This document shows, piece after piece, positions 44,861 to 53,241 of a stretch of 64,000 bases of DNA. Under the pieces are notes generated by a model. That model did not search any database. It was given only the letters and a program-made list of their open reading frames with translations, and was not told the DNA's origin. Each line of letters starts with the position of its first letter. Positions within the stretch are counted from its first letter, which is position 1. A program made the position numbers and the translations under genes. The stretch covers positions 868,001-932,000 of the forward strand of contig NZ_QLUW01000001.1 of the NCBI RefSeq assembly GCF_003268025.1, read 5' to 3'. The DNA comes from Paenibacillus montanisoli. GTDB lineage: Bacteria > Bacillota > Bacilli > Paenibacillales > Paenibacillaceae.

Positions 44861-46309
44861 ATGCTCATTTATAACAACTTACTTACATTTTTGATGGTGG
44901 TCAACATCCCGCTCGCGATTGCGGTTATTTTCATGGAACGGCGAAATGTCGGCGTTACGTGGGCGTGGCTGATGGTGCTGCTCTTTCTGCCTGCGGTCGG
45001 ATTCGTGGTGTACCTGATTCTCGGTCAGAACCTCAGCAAGAAAAAAATTTACAAGTTAAACAAACGGACGAAGGAAACGATCAACGCCTTGATCGAGAGG
45101 CAGCGGCAGGAGTTTCGCGACAACCAGATTGTGTTTAATGATCCGGCGGCAGCTAATTATGCGGATTTGATCTACATGAATCTGACCAGCGGCTTTGCGC
45201 TGTACACGCAGAACAATAAAGTAGAGATTTACACGGACGGCAATGCCAAGTTCGGTGCGCTGTTTGCGGATATCGAGCGTGCAAGCAACCATATTCATCT
45301 CATGTATTACATCGTGCAAAATGACGCGTTAGGCAACAGGTTGGTCGATGCGCTCACCGAGAAAGCCAAGCAAGGGATAAAGGTGCGCTTTCTGGTGGAT
45401 GATATCGGGTGCTCCGCGCTGCCGCGCTATTTTTTCGATCGATTGAGGGCTGCGGGCGGAGAGGTCGCTTATTTTTTTCCGTCGAGAATTCCTTATCTCA
45501 ACATCCGCGTCAATTACCGAAACCACCGGAAGCTGGTTATCATTGACGGGCAAATCGGATACATCGGCGGCTTCAATGTCGGAGACGAATATCTAGGCGT
45601 GGACAAAAGGTTCGGCAGCTGGCGCGACTCGCATCTGCGCATTACCGGCCATGCCGTCCTCCAAATGCAGGCACACTACATGCTGGATTGGAACATGGCT
45701 GCTTCGCGGCCGATCACGCGCGATGTGCTGGGGCTTTTTCCGCCGAGCGCGGGCATCGGGAACGCCGGCATCCAAATCGTATCCAGCGGGCCGGATCAGA
45801 CACTGGAGCAGATCAAGAACGCCTATATTAAAATGATCAATGCGGCGAAGGAAACGGTTTACATCCAAACGCCTTATTTTATCCCGGACGAAAGTCTCTT
45901 GACCGCGCTGAAGATGGCCGTTCTCTCCGGGATCGACGTGCGCATGATGATTCCGAGCAGGCCGGATCACAAAATGGTCTACTGGGCCTCATACTCGTAC
46001 CTTGGCGATTTGCTCAGCGAGGGCATGAAGTGCTACCTTTACGAGAAAGGCTTCCTGCATGCCAAAACGATCGTGGTCGACGGGCATGTCGCCTCAGTCG
46101 GTACGGCTAACGTCGATATCCGCAGCTTCAAGCTGAATTTTGAAGTGAATGCGATTTTATATGATACGGCGACTGCGGCGGAATTGAAGCGGATTTTTGA
46201 GGCGGATATGGCCGACAGTACCGAGCTAACCTATGAAGTTTACAAGAAGCGTTCGACGCTCCAGCGGTTCAAGGAGTCTTGCGTGCGCTTATTGTCCCCG
46301 ATTCTATAA
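44861..46309 (+). CDS. cls: Cardiolipin synthase
   Basis: This 482-residue membrane enzyme joins two phosphatidylglycerol molecules to form cardiolipin and glycerol. Two N-terminal helices (about residues 5-25 and 38-58) anchor it, and the two phospholipase-D motifs are complete: HRKLVIIDGQIGYIGGFN near residue 225 and HAKTIVVDGHVASVGTAN near 405. GAGGAG at 44845-44850 is ten bases before ATG 44861 (MLIYNN), which I prefer to ATG 44855; a longer frame from 44780 runs into the repeat flank. The gene directly abuts the alarmone synthetase gene downstream. Confidence 0.94.
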   Translation: MLIYNNLLTFLMVVNIPLAIAVIFMERRNVGVTWAWLMVLLFLPAVGFVVYLILGQNLSKKKIYKLNKRTKETINALIERQRQEFRDNQIVFNDPAAANYADLIYMNLTSGFALYTQNNKVEIYTDGNAKFGALFADIERASNHIHLMYYIVQNDALGNRLVDALTEKAKQGIKVRFLVDDIGCSALPRYFFDRLRAAGGEVAYFFPSRIPYLNIRVNYRNHRKLVIIDGQIGYIGGFNVGDEYLGVDKRFGSWRDSHLRITGHAVLQMQAHYMLDWNMAASRPITRDVLGLFPPSAGIGNAGIQIVSSGPDQTLEQIKNAYIKMINAAKETVYIQTPYFIPDESLLTALKMAVLSGIDVRMMIPSRPDHKMVYWASYSYLGDLLSEGMKCYLYEKGFLHAKTIVVDGHVASVGTANVDIRSFKLNFEVNAILYDTATAAELKRIFEADMADSTELTYEVYKKRSTLQRFKESCVRLLSPIL

Positions 46310-46345
46310 GTGGAACAGGCTATAAAAACAGGAGTGGATGGAGCC

Positions 46346-47029
46346 ATGATGGACAAGGAAATGGTCATGCAATGGGCAAAAATGCTGATGAGCTACAAAT
46401 TTGCTCTTGACGAAGTCAGCACGAAGCTAACGATTTTGAATGAAGAGCTTCAATTTATCCAACACTACAACCCGATCGAGCATGTGAAAACGAGGATCAA
46501 ATCACCGGAGAGCATCGTCGAGAAGCTGCAGCGCAAGGGGCTGGAGGTATCCAGAGAGAACGCGGCAGAACATATCCGCGACATCGCGGGGGTGCGCGTC
46601 ATTTGCTCTTTCACGACTGATGTTTACCGCGTCTACGATATGATTCGCAGCCAAGGCGACGTGAAGGTGTTGGAAGTCAAAGATTACATAAGATCGCCTA
46701 AACCGAACGGCTATCAGAGCCTGCACTTAATTATTGAAATCCCGGTGTTTTTGTCCGATCGCATCGAGCATGTGAAGGTGGAGATTCAACTGCGGACGAT
46801 CGCGATGGATTTCTGGGCGAGCCTGGAGCATAAAATCTACTATCAATTCCACGAGGCCATGCCGACGTCTATCCGCGAACAGCTGAAGGAAACGGCCGAT
46901 ATGATCGGCGCGCTGGATAAGCGCATGCTCGGCCTCAAGGAAGAGGTGCAGCGCTACAGCGAATCAACGTTCCCGAAAGCATCGGCTATGACGCTGTCAC
47001 CTCCGGCCCCGGTGCCGAATTTGAAGTGA
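46346..47029 (+). CDS. Small alarmone synthetase (RelQ/YjbM-like GTP pyrophosphokinase)
   Basis: This 227-residue cytoplasmic enzyme has the synthetase domain of RelA/SpoT without a hydrolase domain: SPESIVEKLQRKG near residue 55, DIAGVRVICSF, DYIRSPKPNGYQSLH with the conserved GTP-binding Tyr, and VEIQLRTIAMDFWASLEH. It transfers pyrophosphate from ATP to GTP or GDP to make (p)ppGpp. The C-terminal helices (about 180-215) match the tetramerising region of YjbM. GGATGGAG precedes ATG 46346; a GTG at 46310 has no ribosome site. It begins 36 bp after cls and so may be co-transcribed with it, an unusual pairing. Confidence 0.9.
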   Translation: MMDKEMVMQWAKMLMSYKFALDEVSTKLTILNEELQFIQHYNPIEHVKTRIKSPESIVEKLQRKGLEVSRENAAEHIRDIAGVRVICSFTTDVYRVYDMIRSQGDVKVLEVKDYIRSPKPNGYQSLHLIIEIPVFLSDRIEHVKVEIQLRTIAMDFWASLEHKIYYQFHEAMPTSIREQLKETADMIGALDKRMLGLKEEVQRYSESTFPKASAMTLSPPAPVPNLK

Positions 47030-47047
47030 ATGTTAGTGTTGGATGAG

Positions 47048-47086
47048 GAACAAGCGGTACCCATGGGGGGCCGCTTGTTCTTTTTT
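47048..47086 (+). terminator. Rho-independent terminator
   Basis: A perfect 10-bp stem, GAACAAGCGG with CCGCTTGTTC, is followed by six T. It ends the cls-alarmone synthetase transcript. Confidence 0.92.
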
Positions 47087-47106
47087 GAGTTGTCTTGAAA
47101 CTAGGC

Positions 47107-47650
47107 CGAACCCGTGCGGCAAAGCGGCGAAAGCGAGCCCAAGAGAGGTAACCGTTACCGCAAATTAGCGGCAAAGCGGAGAAAGCGAGCCCAAGAGAGG
47201 TAACAGCTACCGCACATGTGCGGCAAAGTCGCGAAGGCGAGGCCAAGAGAGGTAACCGTTACCGCACATGTGCGGTAAAGCGGTGAAAGCGAGGCCAAGA
47301 GAGGTAACCGTTACCGCACATGTGCGGCAAAGCGGCGAAAGCGAGGCCAAGAGAGGTAACCGTTACCGCACATGAACGGCAAAGCGGCGAAAGCAAGCCC
47401 AAGAGAGGTAACAGCTACCGCACATGTGCGGCAAAGCGGCGAAAGCGAGGCCAAGTGAGGTAACAGCTACCGCACATGCGCGGCAAAGTCGCGAAGGCGA
47501 GGCCAAGAGAGGTAACCGTTACCGCACATGTGCGGCAAAGTCGCGAAGGCGAGCCCAAGAGAGCCGTTACCGCACATGTGCGGCAAATCGGCGATAGCGA
47601 GCCCAAGTGAAGCTACCCCACATGAGCGGCAAAGCGGCGACAGGCTTAAT
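47107..47650 (+). repeat. 52-bp tandem repeat array with two palindromes per unit (10-11 units)
   Basis: Units begin near 47116, 47168, 47220, 47272, 47324, 47376, 47428, 47480, 47532, 47579 and 47628; the spacing is 52 bp except for one unit shortened by 5 bp. Most units contain the perfect palindrome CCGCACATGTGCGG and the palindrome GGTAACCGTTACC, joined by CAAAGCGGCGAAAGCGAGGC. Some units have GGTAACAGCTACC instead, which weakens the second palindrome. The array lies between the terminator of the alarmone synthetase gene and the promoter of the YesM-like kinase. No coding role is likely because 52 is not a multiple of three. Confidence 0.93.
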
Positions 47651-47891
47651 CCAGTTTCAAGTTTAGTTTGGCCGAGCAACCCAAAATCACTAATTATTAC
47701 ATGAAAAACATAGAAATTGCCGCCTGTCTTTCAGGTACAACATGAGATAGAATGAAGGGAACGTTTGCACAGTCGCCAAACGAACCTAGCCGTAACTTGC
47801 AAGCGCTTCCAAATATTGTATTCGCATAATTTTCTATACTAAATTGTAACCGCTTTATTATAACTGTTTATTTGAAGGGAGGGCCGCAGCT
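47651..47891 (+). promoter_or_regulatory. Control region of the YesM/YesN-like operon with cre sites
   Basis: TTGCAAGCGCTTCCA (47797-47811) matches the CcpA consensus WTGNAANCGNWNNCW at every position. A second, TTGTAACCGCTTTAT (47844-47858), has one mismatch. TATACT at 47835-47840 may be a -10 box, so CcpA binding just up- and downstream could repress when glucose is present. GAAGGGAGG lies before the ATG. Confidence 0.7.
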
Positions 47892-49694
47892 ATGTTTCGA
47901 TGGTTGATTCGCACCATGAACGATTTGCAGCTGAGAACGAAGCTGATTTTATCGTGCATCGTCGTGGCATTCGTGCCCGTGATGATGGTCGGGCTGTTCT
48001 TAACCAGCGAGCTGCGCCAAATGTCGCTCGATAACGCGCTGGAGCAGACGGCGGCGAACGTCGAGCGGGTGAAGAAGCGAACTGCCGAGGTCATCAATGT
48101 CTCCTACGACATCTCCTACCGCATGTCCAATGACAGCCGGCTTGAAGGCATCGCAGGCAGCCAGTACGAGACCGTCTACGACGTGGTAAAAGCCTACAAG
48201 ACATACCCGGATATCAAAGAGTATCTCCGCTTGTATAAGGAGATATCCAACATCCGGCTTTATATCGACAATAAAACGCTGCTCAACAACTGGGAGTTTA
48301 TCCAGCCCACGCCGGCAATTGTCCGGACCCACTGGTACCAAACCGCGATTAACAGCAGCGGCTTGATCGGCTGGAACTACATCGAGGATGAGCGCGATCA
48401 AAAAAACTACTTGAGCCTGATCCGCAAGATCGATTTTCTCACTCAGCACAACACAGGCGTTCTCGTCATCAACGTCAACGGGCAAATGCTGAATTCGATC
48501 CTGAACCAGGAAACCTTCGAGACGATGCTCGTCGACAAGGATAACAATATCGTAGCTGCAAACCGCCCGGACCGGGTCGGCAAAACGCTGGCGGACATCC
48601 GGTTCGACCCGAACGTCATCGACCAGCAGAACGGGAGCTTCCAAGCGATCCTCGGCGGCCAGTCGTCACAGATCCAAATCGAGCCGCTCATTCCGGAGTC
48701 GAGCTTAAACGGCATCCGCATTATTTCCGTCTTCTCCATCGACAGCATCACGAAGGATGCTAACGAAATCATCGTGCTAGCGCTAATCGTCATCTCCATC
48801 GGTCTGGTTGTGGCAATCGGCCTCATCTACGGCTTCTCGATGCTGCTGTCCAAACGGATGCTGCGCCTCAGCAAGCAGATTGCGAAGGTCGCGACCGGCA
48901 ATCTAGACATCGCGCTGGAGATCGACGGCAATGACGAGATCGGCCAGCTGTCCAGGCAATTTAACGCGATGGTGGTAAGCATCAACGAGCTGATCGGCGA
49001 GGTGCAGGAATCAAACCGCCAAAAGGTTCAAATACAATCCAGGCAGAACGAAATCAAATTTAAAATGATGGCGAGCCAAATCAATCCCCATTTTCTATTC
49101 AACGCGCTCGAGTCGATTCGGATGAAGGCACATTTGAAAGGCGAGAAGGAGATTTCCAACGTCGTCAGGCTGCTTGGCAAAATGATGCGCAAAAATCTCG
49201 AAGCCGGCAACCGGACCGTCCCGCTTCGCAATGAAATCGATATGGTCCGCTGCTACCTGGACATTCAGAAGTTCCGCTACGAGGACCGGCTGAATTATGA
49301 ATTGCTTATCGATCCAACCGCCGAGCAAGAGCTGATCTTGCCGCTCATCATACAGCCGCTCGTTGAGAATGCCGTCATTCATGGCCTAGAGAACCGGGAG
49401 GAAGGAGGGCTTGTCCGGATCAAGGCTGTGCTGCTGGAAGGCATGATTCATGTGGAGGTCATCGACAACGGCGAGGGCATGTCCCGTGAGAAGCTGAAGG
49501 AACTGGATCGTACCTTCCAGGAACATGAGGACGGAGAGCGGGAAGGCAACCGCATCGGACTTAACAATGTGCATATGAGACTCAAGCTGTTGTACGGCGC
49601 GGATTACGGACTTGAGATTTGGAGCGAGCCCGGCATCGGCACAAGGGTACAATTTACGATTCCTATAGGAGGCGACAAATCGCATGCTGTTTAA
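47892..49694 (+). CDS. YesM-family sensor histidine kinase
   Basis: This 600-residue membrane kinase has a first helix at about residues 20-41, an extracellular Cache-like sensor region of about 250 residues, a second helix near 293-316 and a HAMP linker (318-372). The His_kinase domain has the phospho-acceptor His400 in QINPHFLFNALES, and the ATPase domain has PLIIQPLVENAVIHG and IDNGEGMS. It phosphorylates the AraC-type response regulator whose gene overlaps its end by 11 bp. Such pairs control nearby sugar ABC importers, here the one encoded from 51326. The signal is probably an oligosaccharide or its binding protein. Confidence 0.94.
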   Translation: MFRWLIRTMNDLQLRTKLILSCIVVAFVPVMMVGLFLTSELRQMSLDNALEQTAANVERVKKRTAEVINVSYDISYRMSNDSRLEGIAGSQYETVYDVVKAYKTYPDIKEYLRLYKEISNIRLYIDNKTLLNNWEFIQPTPAIVRTHWYQTAINSSGLIGWNYIEDERDQKNYLSLIRKIDFLTQHNTGVLVINVNGQMLNSILNQETFETMLVDKDNNIVAANRPDRVGKTLADIRFDPNVIDQQNGSFQAILGGQSSQIQIEPLIPESSLNGIRIISVFSIDSITKDANEIIVLALIVISIGLVVAIGLIYGFSMLLSKRMLRLSKQIAKVATGNLDIALEIDGNDEIGQLSRQFNAMVVSINELIGEVQESNRQKVQIQSRQNEIKFKMMASQINPHFLFNALESIRMKAHLKGEKEISNVVRLLGKMMRKNLEAGNRTVPLRNEIDMVRCYLDIQKFRYEDRLNYELLIDPTAEQELILPLIIQPLVENAVIHGLENREEGGLVRIKAVLLEGMIHVEVIDNGEGMSREKLKELDRTFQEHEDGEREGNRIGLNNVHMRLKLLYGADYGLEIWSEPGIGTRVQFTIPIGGDKSHAV

Positions 49695-51234
49695 AGTGCT
49701 GATTACAGATGATGAACCGACGATTCGCGAAGGCCTGAAAACGTTGATTGATTGGGAAGAGCTCGGCTTCGAGGTGGTCGGCACAGCGGCGAACGGCAAG
49801 GATGCGCTTGGCAAATTCGAAGGCTTAGCGCCAGATCTCATGATCGTCGACATCCGCATGCCCGGCATGAGCGGGCTTGAGCTGATCGAGCAGCTGCGAA
49901 AAAACGGCCATGCCGTCCATGTGATGATTTTGAGCGGCTACGCGGATTTCGAGTATGCGAAGAAAGCGATCACGCTGGATACAGACGGCTACCTGCTAAA
50001 GCCTGTCGATGAAGACGAGCTCGTTGACTATTTAAAGAAGCTGCGCGTGACGCTGGCCAGTGAGTCGGAAGCCAAGCAGAAGAGCAGCATGCAAGAGCAG
50101 CTGAACCGCGAATGGGTCGTGCAGTCGCTTCTGACGCCGGGGGGTCAAGTGCCGGAGGAAGATGCGCTAGCACGCGCAGACCTGATCTGGGACAGCTATG
50201 CCGTCCTGCTGTTCAAGCCGCTTAACGGGCAGGGCCAATTGCCCGCGCTCCGCAGCCGGATCGTCAGCCAATACGAAGAAACCGGCAAAGGTGTCGTTTT
50301 TATGTTCGAGTCCTGCGTCGGGCTTTTGCTCAAGGATAATCCGAAGCTGGAGCCGGTTCGAAAAGGGCTGCAGATATCGCTGCTGCAACTGAGCGATATC
50401 GAGTTTGCGGCTGCAGCAGGCTCAGCCGTGAAGAAGCTGGCTGATCTGCAGAGCTCCTTCGATGAGGCTGTGAAACTGCTGGAACAGCGATTCTTTTATG
50501 AAGAAGATCAGCTTTTGACAGGCAGCAGTGTGCCGATTAAAGCCCGCATGACAGCGGCAGATGGAGCGGCCATGGCCGAGCCGGAAGGAGAAGACTTCAT
50601 CGTATACTGCGATGAAACAGCCGAGAAGCTGTATCTCGCCGTCGATATCGGAAATAAGGAGGCGTACGCCAGTTTGGTAGGCGCAGCCGGCAAGCATTTG
50701 CTGGAGCACGGCAGTAGTGAGCAGGAGCTGAAGGCGGCGATGGCCCATATTGTGACGGGCGTCATCAGCAAGCTGTCGCAGCGCGATCCGGAGCTGCAGT
50801 CGAGAAGCGGGGAGCTCTCGGCCGGTATTTTGGCGATCCATCAGACCGTGACCTATCGTGCGCTGGAGCGGCATGTGATCGATTTTGTCAGCAGGTTGAA
50901 TCCGGGCGTGATCTCTGCAGGGACCGACAAGCAGGTGAAGAAGCTGCTCGATCTCATTCAGCGGAACTATGCGGAAAATTTGAAGCTCGAATCTCTGGCT
51001 GACGTCTTTAACTACAACAGCGCGTATCTTGGCAAACTATTCAAGAGCGCTACAGGCGAATATTTCAATACGTACGTCGATAAAGTGCGGGTGGAGAAGG
51101 CGAAGGAGCTGCTGGGACAAGGGATGAAGGTGTACCAGGTCGCGGAGATGGTCGGGTACTCCAACGTCGATTATTTTCACAGCAAATTCCGCAAATATGT
51201 CGGCAGCGCGCCTTCCGCGTATCGGAAGAGATGA
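49684..51234 (+). CDS. YesN-family response regulator with AraC DNA-binding domain
   Basis: This 516-residue regulator has a receiver domain (residues 1-125; ITDDEPTIREGL, phospho-acceptor Asp56 in LMIVDIRMPGMSG, Lys in YLLKPVDEDEL), a long helical middle (130-405) and a C-terminal AraC domain (about 415-516, with LADVFNYNSAYLGKLFKSAT and AEMVGYSNVDYFHSKFRKY). It should activate the ABC operon that starts 92 bp downstream. Its ATG lies inside the end of the kinase gene, so the two are translationally coupled. Confidence 0.94.
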   Translation: MLFKVLITDDEPTIREGLKTLIDWEELGFEVVGTAANGKDALGKFEGLAPDLMIVDIRMPGMSGLELIEQLRKNGHAVHVMILSGYADFEYAKKAITLDTDGYLLKPVDEDELVDYLKKLRVTLASESEAKQKSSMQEQLNREWVVQSLLTPGGQVPEEDALARADLIWDSYAVLLFKPLNGQGQLPALRSRIVSQYEETGKGVVFMFESCVGLLLKDNPKLEPVRKGLQISLLQLSDIEFAAAAGSAVKKLADLQSSFDEAVKLLEQRFFYEEDQLLTGSSVPIKARMTAADGAAMAEPEGEDFIVYCDETAEKLYLAVDIGNKEAYASLVGAAGKHLLEHGSSEQELKAAMAHIVTGVISKLSQRDPELQSRSGELSAGILAIHQTVTYRALERHVIDFVSRLNPGVISAGTDKQVKKLLDLIQRNYAENLKLESLADVFNYNSAYLGKLFKSATGEYFNTYVDKVRVEKAKELLGQGMKVYQVAEMVGYSNVDYFHSKFRKYVGSAPSAYRKR

Positions 51235-51270
51235 GATTTTTACATGATTTTAAGAAAAATTGTTAGGGTA

Positions 51271-51285
51271 TTGTAAACGCTTTAA
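51271..51285 (+). promoter_or_regulatory. cre-like site before the second ABC operon
   Basis: TTGTAAACGCTTTAA matches the CcpA consensus except for one position (A instead of C at position 14). It lies 40 bp before the permease start. The same near-consensus form occurs before the kinase gene. Confidence 0.6.
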
Positions 51286-51325
51286 TTGGCTTAATATTAG
51301 GTCATACAGCAAGGGGGAGTTGCAA

Positions 51326-52249
51326 ATGAACGTCCGTAAGTCAAGCTTCTGGCACAATTTAAAGCAATCGAAGTACTTGTATCTGATGTCGCTTCCATTC
51401 GTGGCTTGGGTGTTTGTTTTCAGCTACCTGCCGCTCTGGGGCTGGACCATGGCCTTCCAGAAATACAAACCCGCCAAATCGTTTTTCGAACAGGACTGGG
51501 TAGGCTTCTACTACTTCAAAGAATTGTTTCATGATGACATGTTCATCCAGGTCCTGCGCAATACGATTGCGATGAGCGTGATGGGGCTGATCGCCGGCTT
51601 CACCATTCCGATCATCTTCGCCATTTTGTTGAATGAGTTGAGGCAGCAGCTGTTCAAAAGATTCGTCCAAACGATCTCGTATCTGCCGCACTTCGTATCG
51701 TGGATCGTCGCCGCGGGTATCGTTACCAAAATGCTTTCGACCGATAACGGCGCAGTCAACGAGTTGCTGTTAAGCCTGCATATTATCAACGAGCCGATCC
51801 AATTCATGGCAAAAGGCAATTTGTTCTGGGGCATCGTAACGGCCTCGGATGTGTGGAAAGAAACCGGCTGGAATACGATCATTTACCTGGCGGCTATCGC
51901 CGGCATCGGGCCGGAGCTGTACGAAGCGGCAAGGGTGGACGGAGCAAGCAGGCTGCAGCAGGTATGGCACATTACGCTGCCGGGCATTCGCTCGACGATC
52001 ATCATTCTCATCATTATCTCGATCGGCCACTTGATCAGCATCGGCTTCGAAAAGCAATTCCTGCTAGGAAACAATTTGGTTCGCGATTATTCCCAAACGC
52101 TGGATTTGTATGCGCTTAACTACGGCTTAGGGACGGGACGCTACTCATTCGGTACGGCGATCAATATTTTCAACTCCGTCGTCAGCGTCTTCCTGCTCTT
52201 TACGGCCAATGGCATTTTCAAAAAAATTACGAAAGAAAGCATTATATAA
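51326..52249 (+). CDS. Sugar ABC transporter permease, LplB type
   Basis: This 307-residue permease has six predicted membrane helices and the EAA loop YEAARVDGASRLQQ near residue 205. It shares the layout of the permease at 1210 but is clearly a different gene. AGGGGGAG precedes ATG 51326; a frame from 51260 has no ribosome site. It heads an operon with the MalG-type permease (14 bp downstream) and the binding lipoprotein, and is controlled by the upstream YesM/YesN pair by analogy. No ATPase is encoded locally. Confidence 0.92.
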   Translation: MNVRKSSFWHNLKQSKYLYLMSLPFVAWVFVFSYLPLWGWTMAFQKYKPAKSFFEQDWVGFYYFKELFHDDMFIQVLRNTIAMSVMGLIAGFTIPIIFAILLNELRQQLFKRFVQTISYLPHFVSWIVAAGIVTKMLSTDNGAVNELLLSLHIINEPIQFMAKGNLFWGIVTASDVWKETGWNTIIYLAAIAGIGPELYEAARVDGASRLQQVWHITLPGIRSTIIILIIISIGHLISIGFEKQFLLGNNLVRDYSQTLDLYALNYGLGTGRYSFGTAINIFNSVVSVFLLFTANGIFKKITKESII

Positions 52250-52263
52250 GGAGGCCGCAGCAT

Positions 52264-53172
52264 ATGAGAGCTCGTTCACTTTCCGGCAGCGGTACGCCTT
52301 GGTCAGACCGCATTTTCGATGTCGTCGTCTACGTTGCCGTCATATTCGTCACGATCTGCACTTTGTATCCGTTTCTAAACGTGCTTGCCCTGTCGCTTAA
52401 CGATTCGACCGACAGCGTCCGCGGCGGCATTACGATCTTCCCAAGGGAGTTCACGCTTAAGAATTACTCGACGATCTTCGCTTTCTCGGGCCTGATCACC
52501 GGTCTTAAAATATCGATTCTGCGCACTATCGTTGGCACGCTGCTCGGACTTCTCAGCGCATCGATGCTCGCGTTCACGCTTAGCCGGGTTGATTTTCAAG
52601 GGAGAAAATTCGTATCGACGTTTCTGGCGCTTACGATGTACGTCTCCGGAGGCCTTATTCCATTCTATGTTCTGATCAAGGACCTGCACATGATGGGCAC
52701 CTTCGCCGTCTACGTACTTCCCGGGTTGGTCAGCGCGTTCAACGTGTTCGTGATCCGCTCGTTCATCGACGGCATCCCGTATGCGCTGCAGGAATCGGCC
52801 AAGCTGGACGGAGCCAACGATTTTACGATCTACTGGCGCGTCATTCTGCCGCTCACGAAACCGGCACTGGCGACGATCGCGCTCTTCCTTGCGGTAGGCC
52901 AGTGGAATTCATGGTTTGATACGTACCTCTACAACGGTTCGAAGGACCATCTCACCACGCTCCAGTACGAGCTGATGAAGGTCATTCAGAGCACGACGAC
53001 GAACGTCGATAACTTCCGCGGCCGCAACATGGTCGAGGTAATGGCGCAAATTTCGCCGGAATCGGTTAAGATGGCGATCACGATCATCGTAACGGTCCCG
53101 ATTCTGATTGTGTATCCGTTCCTGCAGCGTTATTTTGTCAAAGGGATGACGCTTGGCGCGGTCAAGAGCTAA
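52264..53172 (+). CDS. Sugar ABC transporter permease, YtcP/LplC type
   Basis: This 302-residue permease has six helices, the EAA-like loop LQESAKLDGANDFTIY near residue 180 and the family ending YPFLQRYFVKGMTLGAVKS. AAGGAGG before ATG 52264 is strong. It pairs with the upstream LplB-type permease in the cytoplasmic membrane. It resembles the protein at 2186 in length and ending, but the central sequence is different, so substrates probably differ. Confidence 0.92.
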   Translation: MRARSLSGSGTPWSDRIFDVVVYVAVIFVTICTLYPFLNVLALSLNDSTDSVRGGITIFPREFTLKNYSTIFAFSGLITGLKISILRTIVGTLLGLLSASMLAFTLSRVDFQGRKFVSTFLALTMYVSGGLIPFYVLIKDLHMMGTFAVYVLPGLVSAFNVFVIRSFIDGIPYALQESAKLDGANDFTIYWRVILPLTKPALATIALFLAVGQWNSWFDTYLYNGSKDHLTTLQYELMKVIQSTTTNVDNFRGRNMVEVMAQISPESVKMAITIIVTVPILIVYPFLQRYFVKGMTLGAVKS

Positions 53173-53241
53173 CGGTATCAGCAGGTTTCCTGTTCATACA
53201 ATAGATGCTTACTTTTCATTCAAAACGGGAGGGTTTGTAAC

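Noticed and set aside
47107-47650. CRISPR-like array
   Set aside because: Repeats touch each other and variation is scattered point change, not unique spacers.
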